Part shown: positions 1-9,595 of the stretch, piece by piece
Layout of the letters: each line of letters begins with the position of its first letter
Position numbering within the stretch: position 1 is the first letter of the stretch
Source: Ctenosaura bakeri
Lineage: Eukaryota > Chordata > Lepidosauria > Squamata > Iguanidae
Assembly: GCA_948474755.1 (NCBI GenBank)
Contig: CAOLHI010001311.1
Coordinates: 763,317-827,316, forward strand
DNA: 64,000 nt
Direction: 5' to 3'
Notes under the pieces: model-generated
Databases searched by the model: none
The model's input: the letters and a program-made list of their open reading frames with translations, nothing else
What the model was told of the DNA's origin: nothing
Program-made: the position numbers and the translations under genes

Positions 1-673
1 AAAACCCTTATGTTTAGGTACGTCACATACACAGGTGCACACCTGGCTTAGCTGGCAGTGACCAGCGGAGACCAACTCTTCTGCCAGGAACAAATTAGGA
101 CTTACTCACACATGAATTTGTGGTCTGATGTGATCTCAGCTCATGCCAGCTGGTTAAATGCAATCCCATCACGTGTAACATAAGGCTGTTGGCTTATGCA
201 CCTTATCATCATCCTTAGCATTTATAGGTACATTTTAAGTATTCCAGTTGGTTCACATACCCATCCCACTAGATGTAACTAAATCCCTTTAAGGTGGGCC
301 ATCATAATTCTGTCTATATTGACAAAGTGGGAACAACAGGAGCAGAGCCCAATGTGACTGTGAAGAATATACAGCAGAGATGAGATCTGAAGAGACTTTT
401 TTATCATGAGATTCTTCTACAACTTGCACATAAGAAGTGTGTGCTAGGAATGTGAAAAACCTTTCTGTTTCATTTTTATTGTGTTTTTCAAAATCCCAAC
501 AGTGTTCTTGTATCAGTTCTCTAGCAGTTTGTGATACTTTAAAAAAAAGTCCTTCTTGCATAGTTTGGTACCCATTCTCTTGAAATAGGACATTATTTAC
601 ACATTCTCCCACTAAATTTTGTTTCTATACCCTTTTCAACTATGCATATATTTAGTCACACACATTTTTGGAA
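1..673. other. intron, nothing recognised
   Basis: AT-rich sequence with no repeat, RNA or exon signature I recognise. The open frame at 289-612 has no family resemblance and is treated as chance. Confidence 0.5.
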
Positions 674-891
674 TCACAGAATCATGGAAAGACCAGAAAG
701 GACCATCTAGTCCAACCCTCTGCCATGCAGGAATACACGCCTAAAGCACTCCTAAATGATGGAAGATCCAAGCAATCTTTTTTTTTAAAAAAAAAAAACT
801 CCAAGGAGAGAGTTGAAACAGTCTATTTTACTCTTGACTAGCTCTTACAGTCAAGATGTTCTTTCTAATGTTTAGACGGAATCCCTTTTGA
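674..891 (-). mobile_element. CR1 LINE 3' fragment, part 1
   Basis: The plus strand starts with the reversed CR1 3' end (AATCACAGAATCATGG, then CCAACCCTCTGCCATGCAGG). The minus-strand frame near 835-888 reads FRLNIRKNILTVRA, the CR1 ORF2 C-terminal motif seen also at 20.3 and 25.6 kb. The copy stops near 891, where an LTR-like element is inserted, and resumes near 1562. Confidence 0.8.
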
Positions 892-1561
892 TGACCAACT
901 ATGAAGTAACAAGACCAGACACAGAGAATTAGGTTAAATAAAGTCCACTTTATTTGACCCAGCCTATTCAAGTTGTATTGGCCTGGATATGGAGCAAGAG
1001 TGAGGAACACCTTGATGCAGGTCCAACCGAGGTCCATGACTACTTCCTTAGCCTTCCCCAGGGGGAAATACCTCATGCCTGAAGGCAATCCAGATGTTCC
1101 TCAGCCAACCACAACTGGAAGATAGCCCAGGGGATTCCCACTCAAGCCACAGAACTCTACAAGTGAGATCCCAGTTAGCCTCAAGGGTAGCTTATTCCCC
1201 CACCCTCTGGGACGTGGAACCCTAAGTCTCAGAGCCCTATTCTGCACTAAAAAAGGTACCAAAGGTACACATCAAAGTCTTACATTCTGTTCTCACTAAT
1301 TGGCAGGTAGCAGCCTATTTATTGATGCCACTCAAAGCCAATTGTTCAGGTCCCACAGATACTATATGGGGCAGGCAAAAATAAATTTTTAAAAAATTGT
1401 AATAGGGAAAACAAATTCCTACCCAGCCTTAAAGCAACCAGACAAACCTCACTGAGGGTGAGAGAGTGGGTTGCAAGTGAAGGTGCAGACAGGCTTAAAT
1501 AGCCTGTGATCTTACCTCTAGCACATGCCATGATCTGGTGCCAAGTGCCAGTCACCAATCA
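892..1561 (-). mobile_element. LTR-like element, copy A, inserted in CR1
   Basis: On the minus strand it begins TGATTGGTGACTGG and ends TTGGTCA, so it has TG...CA ends and is about 670 bp long. In order it carries a TATA-like CTATTTAAG, an AATAAA (plus-strand TTTATT near 949-954) and a short terminal part reading CTCTGTGTCTGGTC. The same order and terminal block occur in copy B at 57589-58283. CR1 sequence flanks it on both sides. A possible degraded 5-bp target duplication (TTTGA left, CTTGG right) is weak. Class (ERV or Gypsy-like) cannot be decided here. Confidence 0.6.
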
Positions 1562-1645
1562 CTTGGTTCATTTCTGGTCTCCAGAGCAGCAGAAAACAAG
1601 CTTCCCCTATCCTCCATAGCATGCCCCTTCACGTATTATAGCTCC
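1562..1645 (-). mobile_element. CR1 LINE 3' fragment, part 2
   Basis: CR1 resumes after the LTR-like insertion. The plus strand CTCCAGAGCAGCAGAAAAC followed by AAGCTTCCCC matches the next segment of the reversed CR1 3' region. This continuation makes the intervening element an insertion into an older CR1. Confidence 0.65.
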
Positions 1646-1749
1646 CTAATGTTAAACAATATTTTCTGCACACATATTTTCTTTAATCAAACTTATTCCA
1701 GCCCATAGAAGCATATAACATGCCAAGGTATATTGCCAGTTTTGTGTGT

Positions 1750-1977
1750 GTCGCATATGTATCTTCAAGTCACATACTGACTTATGGTGACCTCATGAAT
1801 TTCATAGGCTTTTCTTAGGTGTGGTGTATTCAGAGGTGGTTTTGCCAGTTCTCTACTCTGAAATACAGCCTACAGCACCTGGCATTCATTGGCAGTTTCC
1901 TATCTAAGTACTAACCAGAGCTGACCCTGCTTAGATGTCAAGATCTGTTGCCTTTAGAGTATTTAGGCCTAACACTG
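1750..1977 (-). mobile_element. 5S rRNA-derived SINE with Bov-B-like tail
   Basis: The minus strand starts with a 5S rRNA-like head: AAGCAGGGTCAG, then CTGGTTAGTACTTAGAT, then CCAGGTGCTGTAGGCT, in the same order and spacing as 5S rRNA. The body ends in GGTCACCATAAGTCA and GACTTGAAG, the Bov-B-like tail also found on the local tRNA-headed SINEs. A pol III internal promoter would be expected in the head. The copy is diverged and not a functional 5S gene, since the 5' third of 5S is degraded. Confidence 0.8.
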
Positions 1978-2000
1978 TCAGTCTTAGGATATATATTTAT

Positions 2001-2026
2001 GCACACACACACACACACACACACAG
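2001..2026. repeat. (CA)n microsatellite
   Basis: About 13 uninterrupted CA units. Confidence 0.95.
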
Positions 2027-3420
2027 AGGTAAGGAAATGTGAATTCAACAAAATTCTCCATCCTAAGACAGCTCAGTTCTTTGTAGCAAAGCCTGCACAT
2101 GGTGGAATGGCTACACGCACAAAGCTTCCAGACAAAAAGACTTCAATGTACAATGTATCCAGGATGCATATATAAAGTAACTATAAGGCAAATGGCCTTC
2201 AAAATATGCTGGATAAGCAACCTGAGGAAAATCCTTCTTCTAACTGTACATTGACTGAACTTTAAACTTCATGTAATATAGTACATTCATAAGTAATGAA
2301 GCATGATCAGAGTTTTGCAGAACGTAAACTATTAAAACCTTCTTCATAAAGAATAGTAACAGAAGAGATCCTTACAGACAACAGCTACTCTTCACATAAC
2401 ATCTAGTCAGTCACAGCATTTAAAAAAAAAAAAAACAATAAACTGGAAGCACCGTAGCTGTTTCCAGTGTAGCATCTGAATGTAGATGAGAGAGAAATAA
2501 CTTCATTTCAGGATCACATCACAGTGCAATGGAGGCTACCATGGTGATGAAGCAGTAGAATTTCTCTATTGCCATGTAGAGACCTGGGGAAAGAGTGACC
2601 TTAACTTGCCCTCATAACTGAGGCTGTAAAAAAAAAAAAAAAAAAAACAACCAAACAGATCTTTTTTTCCCTTTTGGGATTTTGAAGGCAGTATCCTAAC
2701 TCTACAATCCAATTAATTTGACTGCTCTGTGAAGCAGTACTGGTAATGTTCCTGGGAGATGGTACAAACCCTCTCCTTTCAGCAAAACACCTAAATCAAG
2801 GTAGTTGCAACTGAAAAGATGGAGAAGAACAAAAGGAAAATTGAATTGTAAATGAAGTTAAAATAGCATGCACTTCTGACTTCAGTAAGTCCAAAAGCAA
2901 ATTTAAAATGTGGAATCTGGGAACTGGAGATGCAACTGAAATAGAGAGAAAATGTATATGCCCACAGGGGTATCATATTATTCAAAGATCATAATTTCCA
3001 CTGGTACTTGTAGCAGTGCTGTTTGGATTATCCAAATCACCAATGATGTGATTGTACCAGAATCAAACACTTAATGAATCAAAGAATCAACATGATCTAA
3101 CGATACCTCACCTTAGTTTTAGGCTACACTTTGTTCAGACAAAAAGAGAATGAATTCCCTTCCACCATTTAAGTTACTGAAAAACTATGCATACAACACT
3201 GGAAAATGAAGATCTCCCAATTGTCTATGAAGTAAATTAAAAGCATTATTAGCATTTGCATGGTATTATGGCAGACAAACTGCTGAATCCAGCTCTCTCT
3301 CCGCGTCCTGCCAGCCAAGGTTGCATGACCTTGAACCAGTCCCAATTTTTTGTCCAACATATTGTGGAAGATAAAATGGCAAAGGTCAGGTAAGATACTC
3401 TGGAGTCCTGTGGGAATGCT
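2027..3420. other. intron, nothing recognised
   Basis: AT-rich sequence with two A-runs near 2423 and 2628-2647. The A-runs could be the tails of old insertions, but no element body was recognised beside them. Confidence 0.5.
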
Positions 3421-3423
3421 CAC

Positions 3424-3449
3424 ACACTCACACACACACACACACACAA
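3424..3449. repeat. (CA)n microsatellite
   Basis: A run of CA units with one early interruption (CACACTCACACA). Confidence 0.9.
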
Positions 3450-3599
3450 TCTACTACAAACAACATTTCTTTAAATTGATTAGCAATGCTGGAAACTTTT
3501 AGAAAACCAGTTTTTAAAATCTCTGTTTTTGCTTCTGCTTTTATTAATTGCTGCTGCTGTTTTAGCTGCTACTAATCATTTTCAAGAAGGTACAAGCTG

Positions 3600-3718
3600 G
3601 TTTTAATTAGATAATTACTTTATTTATTGTGATTGGTTTTTATGACATCTTGTAAACCACCTTGAAGGGACAATGGTGCCCTAAAAGGTGGAGCATAAAC
3701 CAGGCAATAAAGAAATCA
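3600..3718 (+). mobile_element. L2-like LINE 3' tail
   Basis: CTTGTAAACCACCTTGAAGG, an interrupted GTGCCC stretch and GGTGGAGCATAAACCAGG are a decayed form of the common reptile LINE 3' tail (TGTAAGCCGCCTTGAG...GGCGGCATATAAAT). It is followed by an A/T-rich end. No coding part remains. Confidence 0.55.
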
Positions 3719-4331
3719 AAGGGCTATTATAAGTCAGAGTATCTGGAAGAAAGACTGGGAGCACTGCAGCGTCCTTAACATTATCTCCTCATGAATCTGG
3801 GTTGGCAGACCTATTCAGGAAATATTTATGCATTACTCTGGAATACTGAATAAGGACACACAGAAAAAAGATGAGGCTGTGACCTCAACTTCCCTGAAAT
3901 CACTGGACAGAATGGAGAAGTCTTCAGGGATTTTCTTCTGTGGAATCTGAATGAAAGCTACAATATGAGCAATATCCTGAATTTTCAGACTGTGCCAGAA
4001 GGCTTGCACTCATGATAAAATGAACACAAGCAGAAGTTGCCTACACATTTCACCATTCAACCATCCCACATTTCAGAGATGAAAATAAGGACACATGTAG
4101 CTAAGCAACATCAGAGCAGTATCAAGATGACTAATGTTATTAGTGAGGAAGAGCAGATAAGTACGGACAGGCTGTCGCAGTTGGCATTTACCTGAGTCTA
4201 CTGGGAAGGGCAAGATTCCAGCCTTTCCTCTCCCACCACACCAAATTAACTAAGTTCACACTACTTTTGCAGCTTGAATTCATTTTGCAGCAACTGGAAT
4301 CAGATGGAGACAATGGAGGACAGTAGTGGAA

Positions 4332-4359
4332 GAGGAGGAGGAGGAGGAGGAGGAGGAGG
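4332..4359. repeat. (AGG)n microsatellite
   Basis: GAGGAGGAG repeated about nine times, running into GGCGGC. Confidence 0.95.
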
Positions 4360-4514
4360 CGGCATCGGCGTTGGCAGAGGAAAACCTGGGACAGTTTAAA
4401 AGGAACTGAAAAAGTTGGATAACACAGGAGTAATCAGGACTTTCACTGACAAATCAGGATAAGTGGACTGCATGGTGACAGGGGCAGCACATGTGAAGGA
4501 TCTGGGGTCAAGAC

Positions 4515-4570
4515 AATCGCACGATGCTCCAGGCACCCTTTCGCATGGAAAATGCCGTGCAGAAAGGGCC
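4515..4570. mobile_element. GGCC-ended TIR element, 3' end fragment
   Basis: CAATCGCACGATGCTCCAGG, then CACCCTTTCGCATGG, then GTGCAGAAAGGGCC matches the right end of the full copy at 36897-37286 almost base for base. The left end is missing or too decayed to place. Confidence 0.7.
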
Positions 4571-6279
4571 TAAGTTAATTAATTTAACTGGACCAAGATT
4601 TTTACTTAAAAAGAGAGGCATCAAAAATAAAGAAATCAGGCATTTGTGCTGTTTTCAGACTCTGTATTCTGTTCTAGTCTCTTTTGCTTTTGTACATGTA
4701 AAGCCTGGAGCCTATGAGCAAGATCCGTTTGAATCTCCTTAATCTTGTATCTTGTGACATTGACAATAATACTGACAAACTAGGGGATCAGTTCAGATGA
4801 CTCAGTTATTATGTCAGTACTGCAAGGATAATATCAGAACACATGAAGAAAATCCAAACTCTGCATGATCGATATTATTCAAATTATATATTCGAGGAAT
4901 CAATCTCATGTCAATCTGGATTACAAGGACTATATTTTTACTGTTGGTGTCACATACATAAACAGTATATTGTTGGGTCTCTCCCAAGCAAATGGGCCAG
5001 GGGTCAAAGGACATCCACATGGAGTTTGAAAGCCAGTTTGATAGCATTCTGCCCCAGGTCACATTTCAACCGGCACTCTACAAAACCAGTCTAATAGGTG
5101 CTTCAAGGAACAAGCTAGACAAGGCAGGAAATACCAAACAAGGAAGCTCAGAAAGATAGTAAGCTGAAATGCATAAGCAGGGGTTCAGGGATGTAGGGAA
5201 CAGAAAGTGATAGATAACCAGAAAGAAACAGATCATGTCCAAAAAGATGTTCATTATCTTCCCTGCAGCCATAGTGACCAGGCCTTTATGAGTCTCTTTC
5301 CTTGTTAAACACATCCAACAATCAATCAAGTTGTAAGCTTTCACATACAATGCATGGAGTGGAGGGTATAAAATAAAGCCAGATCTTTTCATGCCAGCCA
5401 GAGCTTTAAACGTGATTTTTAAAAGGAACATATCCGCCTTTACTCATTACTTTGTAAAAGTAGTCATTAGCCACCACTCATTTCTTTGTGAGCTAAATCT
5501 TACTCCTTGGTTACTCTTTTTTAAAGACAGACAGAAGGGGAGGGGAGACAAATGGAGAAGACCAACAAAAACATCCTACCTAAAGAACCCCATTATTTTT
5601 AGAAGTGGCTGCATACTGGACTGATTCAATTGGTACTGATCATATACTATAGACATTACTGATGTTCTCTTAACAGAAAATCTAGTTGCTCTCTCTGTAT
5701 ACTTTAAAACAGAAGAGTAACTATGTATTAACCACTTGAACTCAACACTATCTTTCAACTCAAATAAGCAGGCTGACCAACAGTTAAGTGACACATTTTC
5801 TTACTATGGCACCTTGCATATCTCCCCTAATATGCAATTTATCTCATGTTTCTGTTTCAAAATCACATGAAACTGTTATCTCAGTCCTAAGTTTGGATGC
5901 TCTGCTATTCTTTAGACTGATCCTATTTTTCATCATGGCCATACCCAGTAAAAGACTATGAGGAGCAAATCTATCTGTACACCAGGCTTGCAAAGTGTCT
6001 ATTACTAGCAGAAAACAGAAAATATTCTATAGAATTAAACAGACACAAAATATGTCACATATCTGCAGTGTATAGGCAGGTATGAAGTGAACAGCAGTAA
6101 GCTTTTCTTTGTTCAGCCAAAAAATGTTCTTCCCAATCCTGGAGGCTTCCAGGAGCAGCAATTTGGATCAGGGAAGCCTCAGCCCCTCAAAGCATATCTT
6201 TCAACTGTTCTGATTTGGTAGGAACAGTCCTGATTAATCCTCTATCATCCCACTTTTTTTATCTTGTTAACCTGATCTC
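4571..6279. other. intron, nothing recognised
   Basis: AT-rich unique-looking sequence. Opposing open frames at 4814-5431 have no family resemblance and no splice context that I can defend. Confidence 0.5.
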
Positions 6280-7153
6280 TGGGGGTCCCAGGAGGGGCGC
6301 CCAAATAACTAAACAACAACACTTTGGGGAAAATTAGCTGGAGCACTCATTAAAGCTAGCGAGAGGCAGGGTAACTTGGCAGGATCTTGCAACCCAGGGT
6401 CTACGGGGTCAGGTCAGTCAAGCAGTCAAATGGTTTAAAATAGCAAAAATGATGTTTTATTTAAGTACAGACAAATATTGAGGACAACACAGTCACACAG
6501 CTAACTAAAGAATTGGAAATAGGGATTTTTGGAGGGAAATGGGTGATATGACACCTGTCTCATAGTCCTGGAGAGGTATGAAGATAGAGTTTGTGGATAT
6601 GGAGTCTCAGTACGTGGGACTGAGGGGACAGCTCACCAGACACAGCGGCAGCAAGGAGGGATGGAACTCAGGAGCGATCCAAGCAGTCCGAGGGAGGTCT
6701 TGGAATCGGGGGCTTTTACAGGGTGAATTGTGACTGCAGGCCATACCTTACTCGATGAGAACAATGCGATTTAGGAGCGGGACAAAGCTTTGGAAAGGTC
6801 AAAATTTAGCATGATTGGCTTAGAGCTGATTTAACAATAGTGTAGCCAGTATGCAAATGTGGAGCACTTAGTACAGCTTTGTAAGGCTACCTGCTCGGGG
6901 CCGGGTGCCTTTGTTAGTATCACACATAAGCAAAAAGAGTGTTTGCCGGAGAGGCCTTTGAAGTGATGAACTGGCTCTGTCTGGTCTGCCTGGGTGGAGA
7001 ATGGAATGTCCAGCAATTATCGGCTGCGCCTGTTTACGTGCTTGTCTGGAGGCCTCGCAAACATGTGGAGCGGGGTGGCAGAGGAAAGCCGAATGGTTTG
7101 ATATCAAAACGATACCAAGTGCTATCTCCGGGTAGGCCTGGACCGCTGTAACA
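6280..7153 (-). mobile_element. solo LTR of an endogenous retrovirus-like element
   Basis: The minus strand begins TGTTACAGCGG at 7153 and ends GGGACCCCCA at 6280, giving TG...CA ends. A TATA-like TGTAAAAGC (U3), an AATAAA near 6455-6460 and a pyrimidine-rich end follow in LTR order. Flanks read ATCTC on the left and ATCTG on the right, a 5-bp target duplication with one mismatch. No gag, pol or env, and no second LTR, is adjacent, so recombination to a solo LTR is the simplest reading. The two short minus-strand frames inside U3 look like chance. Confidence 0.75.
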
Positions 7154-7930
7154 ATCTGCTTTTAAAATGTCCGAGCTTCTCTGTTTTCCTCCCATTTCCA
7201 CCTTTGTTCTCAGATGGTTTCAACTGTTGCTGAATTCAAAGTGCAAATGTATTTTACAATCAATTAACTCAGCGGAACACAGAGCAGAGGAGGAGCAGGG
7301 ATGGAATCTTGCCCTTACAAATAGGCTCAGGAAAAAAAAACTCTCCTACCTTGTGTCTTCCTTTTTGTTAACAACTTTTGTCATAGCGACTAGTCTGTGA
7401 TGTTGCTTGGCCACACACGCCCCAGGTTTCGGCTATGAAATGCTGAAAGCTATGGAAAATCCTTCCAAAAGAAAACAAACCACTCTCCCAAAAGTAGAGT
7501 TCTGGACAGTTCAGGCTATAATTTTTTTTCCCCCATTTTCCTCCACTGCTACCTTTTTCATGTCTGGTATGGCCTGCAGAGGTGAACATTTAGCCCTCAG
7601 ACTCACCAAAATTCATGAAAACTGGTTATATTAAGTAAGCATCACATTTAAAATCATATATGGGAGCCAATCAACCTGTAATGAAATCCCCTCCAGGTTG
7701 GTCCCACAGTTCCAACCTTTGGGCTCTTGTCATGCCCCTTGCTCTTTTACCTTTATGATTCCCTCATTTATGATTCCTACTGCTCAGGACTCAAGAGGAT
7801 CACTGTACTGAACAAGTGGTTGTGTTGATTAGTGGCTTCTGTGGATTGAAGCATGGCCAGTTCTCCTTTTTTAATTCTTAAATGTAAATAGTCAGACACA
7901 ATTGTAGAAAATATTTTAAAAAGTACATAT
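7154..7930. other. intron, nothing recognised
   Basis: Mixed-composition sequence without a repeat or exon signature I can name. Confidence 0.45.
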
Positions 7931-7932
7931 TT

Positions 7933-8126
7933 ATTGTTGTTGAGTGCCTTCAAATTGTTTCTGACTTATGGCTACCCTAAAGTGAATCCATCATGAGTTG
8001 TTTTCTGGCAAGGTTTGTGTAGAGGGAGCTTTCCTATGCCTTCCTCTGAGGCTAACACTTGCCCAGATTTACCCAGTGAGTTTCCATGGCCAGGCAGGGA
8101 TTCAAACTCTGGGCTCCTGGGTCATC
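7933..8126 (-). mobile_element. Sauria-type SINE, tail and body (split)
   Basis: The plus strand shows the reversed SINE: TTGTTGTTGAGTGCCTTCAA, then TGACTTATGGCTACCC (the Bov-B-like tail), the body TTCCTCTGAGGCTAACAC, then TTTCCATGGCCAGG and GGGATTCAAACTC (B box region). It is cut at GGGTCATC by a TIR element and continues at 8550. Confidence 0.85.
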
Positions 8127-8549
8127 GGCCCTTTTCGCACCTTACCTCTGTCCAGCGCAGTCGCGCAGGGATAACGCAAGCAGCCTCTTCCGTGAGGCTC
8201 TCATGTCCCCACTGCTTTGGCTCTGCAGGAGCTGCCTGCTGGCCAGAAGGCAACATGAGGGCTCCACCTCTTCCTTCTGCAGCCCAGCCAGGTATTTTTC
8301 CGGGCTGCACAAGAGGAGGAAGTGCGAGGGCCGCAGTTCTAGAGCTCTGCACGCAAGGTTAGTGTGCGTGGGGCCTTGGAGTGATGTGCGATCGCACACC
8401 ATTTTCTGCTAAAAGCCAGAAATGATATAGTGCGCGATTGGCACCTGCTGGCCTCGGCAGCATCACGTGATTGTGAGGACGTTGTCTGAAATGCTTCTTG
8501 CAATCACACAACGCTCCAAAGGCATGAGAAATGCCATGCAAAAAGAGCC
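8127..8549. mobile_element. GGCC-ended TIR element inside a SINE
   Basis: Ends read GGCCCTTTTCGCA and, less conserved, AAAAAGAGCC. The SINE reads ...GTCATC before and ATAGTCC after, while intact SINEs read TCATAGTCC. A 3-bp target ATA was therefore duplicated, with one copy now ATC. The interior is GC-rich and self-complementary in parts (GTGCGATCGCAC) and matches the 36.9-kb copy. No transposase frame, so a non-autonomous element. Confidence 0.85.
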
Positions 8550-8587
8550 ATAGTCCAATGATCAAACCATTACACCGTGCTGGCTCT
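8550..8587 (-). mobile_element. Sauria-type SINE, 5' head (split)
   Basis: ATAGTCCAATGATCAAACC then ATTACACCGTGCTGGCT is the tRNA-like A-box end of the SINE in reverse, completing the copy at 7933-8126. Confidence 0.85.
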
Positions 8588-8852
8588 CTAAATACTTATT
8601 ACGTAACAAATAAGTTAAATGTGAAATCTCTAAATTCAGCTCTCCAAACCCAATTCAGATCTTATCCATTCTCATCCTCCAAATCATCCTTCACACAGTC
8701 TTTGTCTGCCCTAACACTTTTCCAAACAATCCTCTAGGTTGTGGCTTTTTCTGCCACAAGCTCCGCTTCACAGCCCTCCAAAGGCTATGATTGGCTGGCT
8801 GTAACTAAGCTTTCCCAGCGTCACTGTTCACACAATCATGTAAGTAGAGTTA

Positions 8853-9595
8853 GGCCCTTTTCTCACGGGGTAATTAAATCTTCCCAGGTCGACCTCGAAC
8901 GGGGGCCTTTTTCACCTTAGAGAGAACCGGGTCGCATTTAATTTTTTTGATTCTTACCTCAATCCGCGTGGGGGAGCCACCATCCAGCATTCGCGCGCCC
9001 TTTTTAAAAACCAGAAGAAATGTGGTTTTTTTCCTCCAATCCGCGCTCGTCCTTTCGTGAAAAAGCGACAGTGCGTACTGATTCGTGCGGGGGATGAAGA
9101 GAGGGAGGGATTTAGGCGTGGCCAGCAGAAGCGACAAGACCGCCCCCAGTGCTTTCGAGTGCTGCTATCAAGGTTGAAATTAGCACCCCAGCAATGTTCG
9201 TCAGCAGCTCGTGCTCCATACACAAAACAGCAGAAAGCAAGCAGAAAGATAGAGGGGGGAAAATGTCTCCACGGCGGCTCCAAAGAAAGGTGCGGGACGG
9301 GGGGGGGTTGTTGGAGGATGTAAGGGGACACGCGTGCGTACTGACGTCCATGATGACGCTTCAGAGTGTTTCTTTTAAAAATTGAGCACAGCCAATCACT
9401 GCCAGACAGGACGGGGAAAGGACACCTATGGGAGTGGCCATGGTAATATTGTGTGAATGCATTGATGCTGCCTAAGTCTTTTCTCTATGGAGCCGTGAGA
9501 ATGCTCCTAAAATTTCAGTCCGTGTTAGTGGGGATTAAGGGAAAACCCGCCTGGATCGTAGCGGCACGATTTCTGCACCCCATGAGAAAAGGGCC
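8853..9595. mobile_element. GGCC-ended TIR element, GC-rich long form
   Basis: Ends GGCCCTTTTCTCACGGGG and CCCCATGAGAAAAGGGCC are inverted repeats, flanked by TTA on both sides (8850-8852 and 9596-9598). At 743 bp it is the largest copy. The interior is much more GC- and CpG-rich than its surroundings and shares little with the other subfamilies. Overlapping open frames on both strands at 8874-9385 look like a consequence of GC-richness; none resembles a transposase to me. Confidence 0.85.

Noticed and set aside
1750..1977. A genuine 5S rRNA gene
   Set aside because: The 5' third is degraded, and the sequence runs into a Bov-B-like SINE tail without a terminator T-run in the right place.
8874..9385. 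Cluster of frames on both strands suggesting a small gene
   Set aside because: GC-rich interior of a TIR element; no start context, splice sites or domain.
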